From: Zygnema circumcarinatum
Lineage: Eukaryota > Streptophyta > Zygnematophyceae > Zygnematales > Zygnemataceae
Reading direction: 5' to 3'
NCBI GenBank assembly: GCA_037447605.1
Contig: CM074822.1
Coordinates: 991,418-1,020,954, forward strand
DNA: 29,537 nucleotides
Both the position numbers and the translations under genes were made by a program. This document shows positions 1 through 10,189 of the stretch, one piece after another (the stretch's first letter is position 1; each line of letters opens with the position of its first letter). The notes beneath the pieces are model-generated. The model was given only the letters and a program-made list of their open reading frames with translations, was not told the origin of the DNA and made no database searches.

Positions 1-157
1 CCACACTCTTCCACTCACTCCCTCTGCCTCTCTCTCTTCCACTCTCTCCCTCTGCCCCTCTCTCTCCCCCTCTCTCTCCCTCTCCCCCTCCCTCTCCCCC
101 TCTCCCTCTCCCCTCTCTCTCCCCCTCGCCCTCTCCCTCTCTCTCTCTCCCTCCCAC
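1..157. repeat. CT-rich low-complexity tract
   Basis: An almost pure pyrimidine run on the + strand, made of CTCTCC, CCCTCT and CTCTCT units. It ends directly at the acceptor CCCACAG before the first visible UPF0047 exon, so it is probably the 3' part of an intron or a 5' leader whose start lies outside the window. Confidence 0.9.
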
Positions 158-159
158 AG

Positions 160-2114
160 GGGCACATGGCGCAGTTCAAGCAGAAGACAGTGAGCCTCCC
201 TCCAATGCGCCGCGGCTGCCATTTGGTAACATCTCTGGTACAGGCGCCCCACCGCTTTCACCCCTTTCTTCTTTTCATTTCCTTTGCCTCTTTCAATCTG
301 CTTCAGCAGCAGCCCATGAGAAATAAGAGTTAATCATTTAAAAAAAAATAAACTTTTGCCTTTTCTACGTTTTTTAACGGACTGTGCTTCAAGCAATGTA
401 AATTTTTATGTGGGCGTATGGGTGTTTCTTTTTTTATGGTGGTGTTAATGCTTTTGGGCGCTGCTTGCAGGTGTTGAAGCACTTGGATGGGGACCTCAAG
501 TCATTCAATTGCGGCTTAGCGCACTTCTTTTGTAAGCCCATCGACACCGTTAAGAGCACTCCCTTTACTTTATCAAATGCTTCTTGAGAGGAGGGGCATG
601 GGGCGAGAGAGGAGGGCGAGAAGAGGTCTAGAGAGGAGAGAGTGGGCGGAGGGAGAGATTGCGGGAGAGGAGGGTGTTAGAGAATGTGAGAGAAGAGGGC
701 GAGGGAGGAGAGAGAAGTTGAAGGGAGAGAGAGAGAGGGATGGGAGAGATTTGATGGGGAGAGGAGGGTGAGAGAAGAGGCGAGAGAAGAGGGCGAGGGA
801 GGAGAGAGAGGGCGGAGGGAGAGAAGGGATGGGGAGAGGAGGGCGAGAGAGGAGTGAGAGAGATTGGAGCTCAGAGGAGAGATCGCCCCACGAATAGGAG
901 CGAAGACAGCTGTGGGAGAGGAGAGATGAGCTTCTTTTGGATTTAATTTCGAAGTCGTTAACACAAGCTTCATTCACTCATACTTGTTCCGAATCAGGTT
1001 TTTTTTTTTTTCTTAACAGGAGAGGGAAAGGGGGTTCGTTTTTTCCCATTTTATTTTATTTATTTTCTGGCAGTGCAACACTCAAGCGCCTCTTTGACGA
1101 TAAATGAAAACTACGATAGCGATGTGTTACGTGACATGGAGACTTTTTTGGATACCACTGTTCCCGAGGTATGATGTTTTTTGATTTTTTTTTTTCTGGT
1201 TTTTTTTTCTTGCAGATTATTTGAGAAATTTCTTGCGTTCTATGTAATAGGAAAGGTTCGTTTTTCTGATTCTTATATGGGACTTCCATATGTTGATTTA
1301 AGTTTATTGGGGATGCCTTTGTTTTTTTAATTGCAGGGAAGACAAGCACCCTGGAAGCACACCATGGAAGGTAAAACATTTTAAGGTTTCCCGCAAGTGG
1401 GCTTGTTATTTCCATGTTTTTGAAGAGGCTAGCCCCATCTTTATCTCTGAATGGATAAGGGAGGGAGGGAGGGAGGGAGGGAGGAATTAGCGGAAGCACG
1501 GGGGACAGGGAGCTGAAGTCTAAGAGAAAGGGAGCGACGGAAAGTGAGAGAGAGAAAGGGAGGGAGAGATGGAGGGAGAGAGGTGTGTACTAAGGTATTA
1601 TTGAATGCTGAAGCTGCGTAGCAGACTCGAGGGGGCATCGACTGTCTGAGATAGCTCCTTGTGATGGCTGCTTTTTTTCTAATATTCATTTCGGGAGACA
1701 TGCAGGGCCTGACGACATGCCGGCACATGTGAAATCCTCCATGTTCGGTTGTGATCTCACGTGAGTTTCCTCTTTGAAATCGACTAATGTTAATCATGCA
1801 TGTCTAAAGATCGAGCGATTAATCATATACTGAACAAGGGTAGGTTTTAGTAGTAATGAGGTGCCATGAAGATTGTGTTTCTTATCTTTGTTTGAGCAGG
1901 TACGGTGGAATGTGGGGATCATTTTACTAATATGTTAATTAGGGTCACCTTCACCTTCAAAATTTTCTTTTGACGATTCATGTTTTTTTGTGTGGGCAGG
2001 ATACCTATTTCTGAAGGGCGTCTGAACTTGGGAACCTGGCAGGGAATTTGGCTCTGTGAGCATAGGGATCAAGGGAGCTCACGCAAAATAGTGGTCACTC
2101 TGATGGGCAATTGA
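160..2114 (+). CDS. UPF0047 / YjbQ family protein, six exons
   Basis: Exons are 160-237, 471-531, 1074-1168, 1337-1370, 1706-1760 and 2000-2114 (TGA at 2112). All junctions are GT-AG and phases join without a break. From the ATG at 166 the product is 143 residues, close to the 130-140 usual for this family (Pfam UPF0047, bacterial YjbQ). Recognisable blocks are QKTVSLPP and RRGCH near the N-terminus, [20 protein letters not shown] at about residues 36-55, the following [18 protein letters not shown] in exon 5, and [13 protein letters not shown] near the C-terminus. The family is widespread; bacterial YjbQ has been linked to a weak thiamine-phosphate synthase activity, but the plant role is not settled. 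The exon at 160 opens after an acceptor with two codons before ATG 166, so an upstream targeting exon is possible. No transit peptide is visible here. Confidence 0.9.
575..870. repeat. GA-rich tract in intron 2 of the UPF0047 gene
   Basis: Degenerate GAGAGG/GGGAGA purine-rich repeat, interrupted by short unique words such as GGGCG and GATTTGATGG. It lies wholly between the donor at 532 and the acceptor at 1073. It opens long frames on both strands (Arg/Glu/Gly-rich or Ser/Leu/Pro-rich) that are composition artefacts. Confidence 0.9.
1455..1583. repeat. GA-rich tract in intron 4 of the UPF0047 gene
   Basis: GGGA-unit repeat at 1458-1483, followed by a looser GA-rich stretch to about 1583. It lies between the exons ending at 1370 and starting at 1706. 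Confidence 0.8.
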
Positions 2115-3002
2115 AAATGATCTCTAAGAAAGAGAAGCGAAAGGGATTCGTATCGATCTTGCGATGGTGACATCATCAAATGTACATAATAGGGATTTGA
2201 AGAGCTAATGGAATAGTGTACAGTGTACAGTGTACAGAGCTTGTATTTGGAGGGAGGTCTTGGTTCTGAACCTAGAGAGAGGGAGCGAGGAAGTGGGTCA
2301 GGCGCCGCCCACCATTCAACTTCCTAAGTGCTCATAAGTGTTCGGAAGTTGAAGGTGGAGAGAGCATGTTCTGATTGGATGGAGCCGTTTGTTATGACTC
2401 CGTTGTATCTGGGCACTCCTTTGCCGAGGCTATATACCGACCTCTTAAAAACGATAGCAAAACTTCTTTGTCAAGCAATGTCGTTCCCGCAGAGAACTGT
2501 TACTTCACCATGTTTTGCACACAGAACTCAAAAACTTTTGGAGCTCGAAGCAATGAAAAAGAACGATGCTGTACACAGATGTGCTTAGGTATTCATGTCA
2601 AAGGGAACAGAAATGTTCAAGAACATTATTGCAATCTATGTTTCGATTTTATTTTCTATATTTTTAAGTATGCCTCATGAGGCCAAGCCCGAAGAGGACC
2701 GTCAGACAACACCCTTTTCGGTATGCCTTATCATATCAACCCAAAGCCTTGGGTCTTCCCAATCAATTACGTCAAGAATCATCTCTCTAAAGAGCAACCT
2801 TGGGCGTATTATGCGTCCCTCCGGACAAATGCAATATAGTTAAAGCAACCCTAATATGCGAATTCTATTTTTTCTCCTTTCTACATATCAACCCAGTCGG
2901 AAAGTTCCCTTCGGGCTCCAATTTCCTGGGTGGAAGATAATCCTTCAATCACTTGCTTGTAAGCTCCATGCCATGGGCATGAATGAAGGAAGCCCATCCA
3001 TG
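2115..3002. other. Spacer between convergent genes
   Basis: This holds the 3' flank of the UPF0047 gene and, on the other strand, that of the F-box gene. A small tandem repeat of GTGTACA lies at about 2217-2237. Frames of 80-100 codons at 2328-2843 show no family motif and no splice-consistent continuation. No gene is called. Confidence 0.6.
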
Positions 3003-4882
3003 TCATGCATGCATGGATGGTAACTGACTCTGTCTTGCTATAGCAAACCAACGCCCTTTTTCCCCCACGCCAGCCTCCTTCAGGTTTTTGGAGAAAAACT
3101 TCTGCGTATAAGGCTGCCATTTCAGTTCCTTGAGAGCAAACATGTGCTCTTGAAGACCCGCGCTGATGTCCTCATCCTTCACATTTTTGCAGTACGTGAC
3201 AACGAGCCGCCGGAGGTCCTTGCATCCGACTACAACTGCTTCGAGTCCGTTGGCAGTGAGTAAAGAGCAGCCCTCCAAAGTCAACGATTGAAGCTGCCTG
3301 CACTCAATATCAGCACCTGCCCTTATCAAAATGTATGCTCTGCGTGACTAGAGTAAACGTGTGTACATTTGCTTAAAAAGAATGACGGAACGAGGCAGGG
3401 AAGGTTCATCACAGGTTCAAGGTGAACAAGGAAATAAAGATGGAGGAGTATGAGGCTACCAAAGCTGATAAACGTTTACTATTATAAAAAGAAAGAAAGA
3501 CTTCAAGTTTCAGGACTAGTCTCAGCAGGACATCATCTAGCAGAAATTAGGGAATCTCCATGATGCGGCATCTTACGACCCAAACAAGACACGGACAATC
3601 AAACGTAGAATTTAGCCCTTTACAAAAGGTCAGAAAATGGAAGGCAGACGTACCTGCAGTTTGCCAAACACGTGAACTGCTCATCTTCAAGCCCCCAACA
3701 ATCTCGAATAGTCAACTGGCGAATGCCCTCACAAACGGTAAGAAGGGCCATAAAGCCCACGGGAGGCCGTACATCACACAACACTAATTCCAATTGACTA
3801 AGGCAAGGGCAAGCTATGAGCTCATCCGGAGACCCCGGGACTTTATCCATGTGCTTCAAACCCTCCAACCTCAGCGTCTGCAAGCTCTGGTAATTTTGTA
3901 GAGCTTTCATCCAACCGGACTTAAGACCTTTCCCTCCTAGAACAAGTACCGACAACATCGGACAATTTTGACCTACCGCGGCTAAACCCTTATAGCCAAT
4001 ATCGCAGCCAACAAGAGAGAGCACCATGATGCGTCTGCTGCACATAGCCAAATGCTCTAAGCCTCCATCTGTAAATGTCCCATGATAGAAGCCGGCCGAA
4101 ACACCGACCATACGGAGGACCTGCAAGTTACTGAATTCGGCTAATGTTAGGGCAGTAGAATCCGTACACTGCCGAACTTCGAGCTCTTGCAGTCCGGGGC
4201 AGTATTTTGCGACTAATTCCAAGCCCTGAAAGCTGCTTCTCCTTGCCTTGGAAACTGGCAAGCTTGCTTCAGTAACCCTTCCGGGTAATCCTAGTGGGGT
4301 TGCAGGAGCTGATTTGCTACCGTTCCGACCCATATCTCCTCCTACTGCAATTCCTGAAAAGTCAAAGGAGCGTGTGCTTCCCAGCCTCTGAACATCAACT
4401 ACACATAAACTCCTTAATTCTCTGCATCCACAGACCAGTTTGTAGAGGCCCCTATCAAAGGACAGGGGAGTGGGCCACTGCTCCTCCATGTTGCGTTCCC
4501 AGTCAAACGGACTGCTTGCATCAGACCCCATCCGCATCGTAAAGTTGCTGCAGGACATCATCACGGTAGCGTGGGATTCTGTTGCGTCAAACTTCACTCC
4601 GGTCCAAGCAGGCGAAAGGTCTACATCGGTAAGGTTAGGGAACCTTTTCGCCAGTCTTCCACTCTCAAGAAAACTCCACTCATGTAATGTAAGTTTGGTC
4701 TTCAAGAGGCCGAGCAAACGCATCCACCTCTTGCTCACGAGAGAGAGCTTCTTCAAGTCCATGGGGTCCTTCACCATCTGAAGGATTCGAATAAGAACAT
4801 CATCCCCGAAAAAAGAAGTGACATCTTCGCCCGAACTCAAGGCGGATAGGTCGCTGGAAGAAGAGCTCGCACTGAACGCCAT
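3003..4882 (-). CDS. F-box / leucine-rich-repeat protein, two exons
   Basis: Minus-strand exon 1 is 4882-3654 and exon 2 is 3297-3003; the intron 3653-3298 has donor GTACGT and acceptor TGCAG. The phase-2 junction gives ..LANC-R-QLQSLTLEGC.., which joins a leucine-rich repeat cleanly. The product is 507 residues. Residues 24-60 are an F-box, with FGDDVLIRIL, then DLKKLSLVSKRW. Beyond it are repeated LRR-like units such as CPGLQELEVRQC, CPMLSVLVLGGK, LQTLRLEGL, CLSQLELVLC and IRQLTIRDC. F-box/LRR proteins are substrate adaptors of SCF (Skp1-cullin-F-box) ubiquitin ligases: the F-box binds Skp1/ASK and the LRR arc takes the target. Ser/Gly-rich insertions at about residues 180-215 separate early LRRs. 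I cannot assign a named subfamily. Confidence 0.87.
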
Positions 4883-5159
4883 AATGCAGAAAAAAAGTCT
4901 TGGCTTCCTGAAGAGCTATTTCTGCAAGTATAACAGCAGAGGAGAAAGTTGAGTGGACAGACTATTGGTAAGCATCAATCAGAAAAGTGTTATCATAAGA
5001 GAGAGGCAAGAGAGGGCTTCACGATGATAAACTACCAAGTATACTTAGAAACAGGAATACATAAATGATTCCTAGCTCGCGGCCTTCAACACTATCAGTT
5101 GCAAGCGGGGGCAGGTACGCTACCTATCAAAACCTACAGTTTCAGGAAGTCTTAATTTG
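4883..5159. promoter_or_regulatory. 5' flank of the F-box gene
   Basis: Sequence directly upstream of the minus-strand ATG, expected to hold leader and core promoter. No clear TATA box or recognised motif cluster is seen. The call rests on position only. Confidence 0.35.
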
Positions 5160-5520
5160 AAGGGTAGAGAGGGGTCGAGAAGTAGATAAAGGCAAACAAA
5201 AACAGAGTCAGAGAAAGTGAGCGGAAGAGTACCAGAGGAAGAAAAAAGGGTAGAGGCGGAAAGAGGGCGGAGAATGGGACAGACGAATTAAGAGACAGGG
5301 AGAGAAAAGAGGGAGGGAAGAGAGGAACAGTAGGGAGGGAGAGAAGAGAGGGAAAGAGGGGAAGAAGAGAAGGAGAGAAGGCAAGGAGAGACGAGAGGAG
5401 AGAAGAGATAGAGAAAAGAGAAGAAAAGAAGCGAGGGAAAGAAGAGAGACGAAGAGAGAGAGAGACGAGAGAGAGACGAGCGAGAGAGCGCGGGAGAAGA
5501 GAGGGAGAGAGGAACAGACA
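5160..5520. repeat. GA-rich low-complexity tract
   Basis: About 360 bp of degenerate GAGAGA/GGGAGA/GAAGAGA on the + strand. It produces a Ser/Leu/Phe-rich minus-strand frame with no domain, treated as spurious. Confidence 0.9.
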
Positions 5521-5742
5521 AGTATTCACGGCAGCAAAGCACACACTAAGGCTCAGACCGGCCAAAAAAAAATTTGCACAAAAAGTACATGTATGCAAGA
5601 ACCGTACAGAAAATATGCTGTCGCTTTATCCTGCAAGGCGCCTTCCTCCGAGCCACACCTCTTGTGATCCTGCTGCAGCACCAGAACCACAACCAGAATG
5701 CAGAATACAAAAATCCGAGCAGCATTCAGGGCAGCCAGCTCC

Positions 5743-5882
5743 TCCCTCCATCCCTCTCCCTCTCCCTCCCTTCCTCCCTCCCTCCCTCCCTCTCTCCCCC
5801 TCTCCCTCCCTCCCTCCCTCCCTCTCTCTCCCTTCCTCCCTCTCTCCCTCTCTCCCTCTCTCCCTCCCTCGCCCTCCCTCTT
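5743..5882. repeat. CT-rich low-complexity tract (CCCT/CTCC units)
   Basis: Tandem CCCT and CTCTCC units. Frames on both strands here (Pro/Ser/Leu-rich or Gly/Arg/Glu-rich) follow from the repeat. Confidence 0.92.
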
Positions 5883-5899
5883 CGCCTGCAGCAGAAAAA

Positions 5900-6160
5900 T
5901 GCTCTTAGGGCCAGCCAGTATCCGTACTATCAGCCAAGGCAAGCAGGCCGTACGGTCCGGTGGCCATATCGGACGATATATCGATAATGGTGTACGATAC
6001 GCGTTCGAAAACTGGATCCGACACGACGCGTCATAGCCGTACAAAGCGTACGAACGTACGGACAAACTAGGTCTCCGGGGCCAGGGTGGATTTCTGCTTA
6101 CAGTACTGTACTGTACTGTACTGTGCCGTCAAATACCGTACAGTCAGTTTGTCCGATCAC
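5900..6160. repeat. GTAC/CGTA-rich island with a GTACT pentamer repeat
   Basis: Many GTAC and CGTA words (CCGTACGG, TGTACGATACG, GCGTACGAACGTACGG), followed by four to five tandem copies of a GTACT pentamer at about 6101-6122. A similar island lies near 20568-20672. No coding signal is seen. Confidence 0.55.
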
Positions 6161-6260
6161 CGTTGAGCTTGAACATCTTGGGTATTTTTTATGAAAATGT
6201 TCAATTCGGATGGCTTGAATTGAACTGGAGAAACTTTAGAAATGAATTAGGGTTTCCGTT

Positions 6261-7203
6261 GGGTAGTGATATTTCCACCCCTTTTTTGGATCCAAACACC
6301 CCTTCCCGGCCGGGCAGATTGCAAAAGGGATTAAAAACGGAAAATGCTTTTTTCACACCTTTTTGGAATCGATACCCACCTCCTTTCGTCGGCTGATTTT
6401 ATTTTTGGTAACCAAGGAAAATGATACCCCGTCACTGCATTTTGAATACTGTATCCCGCCTCCCTGAATTTTTGAGGGGAAGAAATATCTGCCAGCCCAA
6501 ATCCGCTCGAAGTGGAAGATCCGTCAGCCACGAGATCGTTCGCGGATGTCCGTCCTTCACACGTGTGTGTCAATCGCAGCTGTCGATTCCCTCGCAGATC
6601 GCACCATTGCAGGTCACCGTTCGATCTGCAGCCGGGCTCGATCTTAGCGAATGGAAAGCGCCCACGAGTCCCGTCAAAGCCGGATCGCACGAGCGAATGC
6701 GCGCTTCCCTCGGCCCGAGATCTCGTCATTGTTAAATCCCAGCCAATAAACATCAGCCACGTGTTACATTTTTGACGTGGAAATTTTTGATTGGTCCAAG
6801 CTCTCAATGTACGAAATTTTGGGTTCCACAAGTTGCGACCGTACACCATTTGTACGGACAATCTTTTCAGACGACTTTGGCGGGATACGTGGGCACGTGC
6901 CATTCGCTGTGACCGAGCCCGGCTGCAGATCAAATAGCGATCTGCCGTGTTGCGATCTGCGAGGGAATCGACGGCTGCGATTGACCGCACGCGTGGAAAA
7001 AAATTCAGGTAGGCGGGATATTCAAAATGAGGTGACGGGTTATCATTTTCCTTGTTTCGCAAAAATAAAATCTGCCGATGGAGAGTCGGTATCGATTCCA
7101 AAAAGGTGTGAAAAAAGTATTTTCCGTTTTTAATCCATTTTGAAATCTGCCCGGCCGGGAAGGAGTGTTTGGATCCAAAAAAGGGGTGGAAATATCACTA
7201 CCC
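6261..7203. mobile_element. Non-autonomous DNA transposon with long terminal inverted repeats (Mutator-like or hAT-like)
   Basis: The outer arms 6261-6475 and 6996-7203 are reverse complements with scattered mismatches, starting GGGTAGTGATATTTCCACCC at each end. Inner arms at about 6558-6685 and 6870-6993 are also inverted copies, leaving a centre near 180 bp. The left arm has roughly 80 bp extra at about 6476-6557. The element is flanked by TTTCCGTT(G) at 6253-6260(1) and 7204-7211(2). This is a perfect 8-bp target-site duplication, or 9 bp if one terminal G belongs to the site. Very long terminal repeats and a 9-bp duplication would suggest Mutator-like; 8 bp would suggest hAT. No transposase is present. 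Frames across it (minus 7101-6331, plus 6777-7133) share peptide motifs only because they read the two arms. Confidence 0.82.
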
Positions 7204-7212
7204 TTTCCGTTG

Positions 7213-8846
7213 ACTATATAATTTTTATAAAAATGTTTAAATTCTGGGCGTATTAGAAAATAGTTTTTCCTACAAACGTCGGTCGCAATATGCGGATCGG
7301 GACGATCTTAGCCGTCCAATGCACGGTAGTTCGCCTTTATGCACATGTTGAACATGGTCGGAGCCAGAGCCATTGGAATTAGAATGCCGATCAATTATAC
7401 CGTACAAAATAACTTGTTTTCCATACGATACCATACGGCATGAATGTAAATAATGTGAAATATGTATGTAATGTTATGTATGTATATTATGTTATGTATG
7501 TAAATAAGGGGGACGAGATTTGCATTGATGTCACGATGGCGAGGCCATTAAATGTACATGGACGAAGTCAGCATGAGGAACCACAAGGAACTGGTCGCAA
7601 AGGACCTAAGGCACATCTCAAGGAGCGATGGGCGCACGCACGCACCTGGCGAAAAGGAAGGCATCCAAACGGGCGTCGAGGCAACCACAAATCTCAATAG
7701 CCGTAGGGACAAAATCGTCTCTTTGTGTCTGCGCGGCCTATCGCCACGCGCCACGTGTCCATAACACGTATCGATTCTAGCCTAAAACTCCTGTGACGGC
7801 GCGCCACGTGGCCAATCCCGATGTCCCGTCTCCACACCAAACAAAGTGTAAGGGCAGACCCTAGCGGTCTGTTCAGACGGGGACCAGATCACCTAAGGAG
7901 TTCGGATATCGGCGAATCGCGTGCTGACACGTGATGTCACAAAATTAAAAAGCCCGGAAAAGGTTTTACAACGGGCAGATGTTTCAACGAATCGCATGTT
8001 GACACGTGGCGCCATGGTACCGAATCGAAACAACTATTCGAATGGTTCGGAACCAGGGGATGCCAATGGAGGGAGGGAGCGGCAGTCGTAATGCCAAAGA
8101 AGCCAATATGAATGAATGAATGGCAATATTGGTGCTGCAAAAGAACTCCGTTGCCTTGCTCTCCTCCAGCACCTCCAGCAAGGAAGGGTTGACAGCATTA
8201 ATCGTGAACGACGGAGGAAACAATGGATGAAAATAATGGGTTCATTGCGCAAGCTACCTTCATCAAAATGTTTAAAACCGCAAAGCACGCGGAGCAAATG
8301 ATGATATCCTGGCCTAAAACTGAAAGCTTCTTATATTTTCAGTGGCAATTGAGTACTCTCATAAATCACTCCTAATGGTAATTCAGATGGCTTCTTTGCT
8401 CCCTAGTGCATCACATCCAGGTGGTTGCCATCCCTTGGGACCTGCTCATTCCTTTTATTTCTTCCAACTGCTGTCAGTAGTGGCTTGGCGAGCAATCTTT
8501 TATTATGCTCCGATCTCAAGTGTCTCGTCGCTTGATCTTGTATTGATACCTCTGCAGGAAATGCCGTGCATAAGTTGAACTCCCTGACAGCCTCTGAGAA
8601 ATATTTGAAGCATGAATAATACTCAACCCCAAAATTCGAAGTATACAACTAGGTCTTCGAGGCAAATGACACGCAATCATAGGACGGGAATTCCATGGAC
8701 GATGATCAATAGTAAAACAGTTTCAACAGCACATTCCCTTCATTGCAGCAAACATCGTGATAGCGCCAACTTCAATAGAGGAGCCAATTGCACCGAACAA
8801 CAAGCATAATGCATCTCATACAGTCGGCAGCACGTTGCAAGCTCAC
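7213..8846. other. Unassigned spacer with a G-box cluster
   Basis: TATG/TGTA-rich simple sequence lies at about 7440-7505. Four CACGTG motifs lie at 7752-8008 and are listed separately. Open frames of 60-90 codons on both strands show no recognisable family. A conserved exon may have been missed, since eukaryotic exons here can be short. Confidence 0.5.
7752..8008. promoter_or_regulatory. Cluster of four G-box (CACGTG) motifs
   Basis: CACGTG occurs at 7752, 7805, 7928 and 8003, mostly with CC/GG or GA flanks (CCACGTGG, ACACGTGG). The last two sit in a short imperfect direct repeat of the form GAATCGC-TG-TGACACGTG near 7914-7933 and 7989-8008. G-boxes are bound by plant bZIP and bHLH factors. 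No target gene is identified nearby, so the function is inferred. Confidence 0.45.
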
Positions 8847-9011
8847 CCTGAATAGCGGCTGAACCACTCCGCCCCGACGATCTCAATGGTTTCATTGTCT
8901 GCCATTGCTGAGAGGAACAGCATCCCTGTGATCAGCTCGGGATAGATGACAAACCAGATCGCCTCCTGCACTGCCCCACAGTTGAGCGGCTGTCCAAACC
9001 AGTGCAGGAAT
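8847..9011 (-). pseudogene. Poly(ADP-ribose) glycohydrolase (PARG) exon remnant
   Basis: On the minus strand one frame reads a block that fits the PARG catalytic core: VQEAIWFVIYPELITGMLF, then MADNETIEIVGAEWFSRYSG. It ends at a good donor (GG|GTGAGC, exon end 8847). PARG removes poly(ADP-ribose) chains after DNA damage signalling. The family signature is a GGG run followed by QEE. Here the GGG is absent (WFGQPLNCGA) and QEE reads QEA, so the second, catalytic glutamate is lost. The frame stays open upstream to an in-frame stop near 9100, with no convincing upstream exon, and downstream PARG exons (GYASSFRF-type, IVAIDAL-type) were not found toward 8000. A decayed or captured fragment is most likely; a divergent functional paralogue is less likely. 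Confidence 0.6.
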
Positions 9012-9489
9012 GCACCACAGCGGTGAAGAAACGTGAACCTCTCAGTATGTCTTAAATTTTGCGTATCCCAAGAAGTGTCAGCCTCCGATCAAACCAGACT
9101 GCCAGTATTCTCCCACATGGTTCGTTCAGTCACTGTAGCTTTCAACCTCGAGCAGGACAGACTTGGTCCTTGAACATCCAACAACCAGTTTCCAGACCTG
9201 AACAGTGGCCCTTATCATGTCCTCAGCATTCCAGAAGAGCTGCTGCAAAAGGGCATTTCCATGATTCCGGCAACTTGTTTCCCCCAAGAGCGTGATTTTC
9301 CTCCTGTACCAACTTCCACTAACTGCCTACTGTGGCACATTGTATATGAGCTCGTACTGTGAACTTGCACAGATGCGTCTTTTGGGCTTTCCAAAAGTCG
9401 GTCTCCGGAACTGCCGGGGGAAGCCCTGCACCGCTGCTGCCGCCACCAGCTTGCAGGCTCGCGGAGCCATTCTTTGGGAGACTTTCCGC
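9012..9489. other. Flank upstream of the PARG remnant
   Basis: Moderately GC-rich, with frames of 67-118 codons on both strands. One minus-strand stretch (..FWNAEDMIRATVQVWKLV..) looks protein-like but matches nothing I recognise. No gene is called. Confidence 0.4.
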
Positions 9490-9729
9490 TCTGTGCCGCA
9501 TTCGGAAACTGAATTGTGACAAACATCTTTACAATGAAGCCCCTAATTATCTGTCCGGGAGAACGAAACATCGATTAGATATCAACGAGATATTTGCAAG
9601 ATTCAAAATGAGCTTTAAGAAATTGACATGCTTTCAATAAAATGCTTCATTCCACGGGGGGCTAACAGCCGATGGGTGCTAGAGAAGTAGAATAGTTGCG
9701 GGGAAGAATAGATAGCGAGCCCTTTGTGC

Positions 9730-9922
9730 GAGAGAGAGAGAGTGAGCGGGGGGGGGGAAGAGAGAGGGGGAGGGAGAGACAGAGAGTGGGAGGGAGAGCG
9801 GGGGGGAGAGAGAGAGAGGGAGAGGGAGAAACAGAGAGTGGGAGAGAGAGCAGGGGGGAGAGAGAGAGAGAGGGAGAGAGAGAGAGAGGGAGAGACCGAG
9901 AGTGGGGGAGAGAGAAAAGCAA
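9730..9922. repeat. GA-rich tract in the left arm
   Basis: GAGAGA/GGGAGA repeat with runs of up to ten G. It corresponds by inversion to the CT tract at about 10908-11142 in the right arm and recurs at 11508-11686 in the copy after the gap. Confidence 0.9.
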
Positions 9923-10130
9923 ACCTAAGGCGAGGAAGCGTTTGAACGTATGAGAGAAGGAGAGAGAAGAAAAGGTGACAGAAGAGAAAATGAGCTGACG
10001 GATAGCAAATATAGAGAAAAAAAAAAGGAGAGATGGAGAAAGAAGGAGCGGAAAAACGCAACTATAAAGGTAAAAGAAAGATCAAAAAAGACGAAAACAA
10101 GGTTTACAAAACAGTTGGCTTGTTCCTCAC

Positions 10131-10189
10131 AAGCTGCACGTTCTGATGGCGTCCCTCACCGCCTGCACGGGGGAGAGGGCGGCAGCCAT
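10131..10189 (-). pseudogene. Inverted copy of DUF639 exon 1 (copy before the gap)
   Basis: Minus-strand ATG at 10189, 59 bases encoding MAAALSPVQAVRDAIRTCS plus two bases, then donor GTGAGG. It mirrors exon 1 of the DUF639 gene with two substitutions (T to A, K to R), the same length and the same splice phase. No DUF639 exons follow on the minus strand; only the PARG remnant lies downstream. It could still be transcribed from the duplicated promoter. Confidence 0.7.

Noticed and set aside
573-977. Long Ser/Leu/Pro and Arg/Glu/Gly frames in the GA tract
   Set aside because: They lie inside an intron whose flanking exons join perfectly as UPF0047; composition artefact.
2328-2843. Overlapping plus-strand frames of 82-101 codons
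   Set aside because: No family motif, no supporting splice structure, and a position in the 3' flank of the UPF0047 gene.
6331-7101. 256-codon minus frame and 118-codon plus frame sharing peptide motifs (ending PKRCEKSIFRF)
   Set aside because: The shared motifs arise because the frames read opposite arms of the same inverted repeat. No known protein domain.
6183-7248. Similar AT-rich patches on both sides of the first inverted-repeat element (near 6183-6212 and 7219-7248, TTTTTATRAAAATGTTYAA)
   Set aside because: Low complexity and several mismatches; the TTTCCGTT(G) duplication explains the flanks better.
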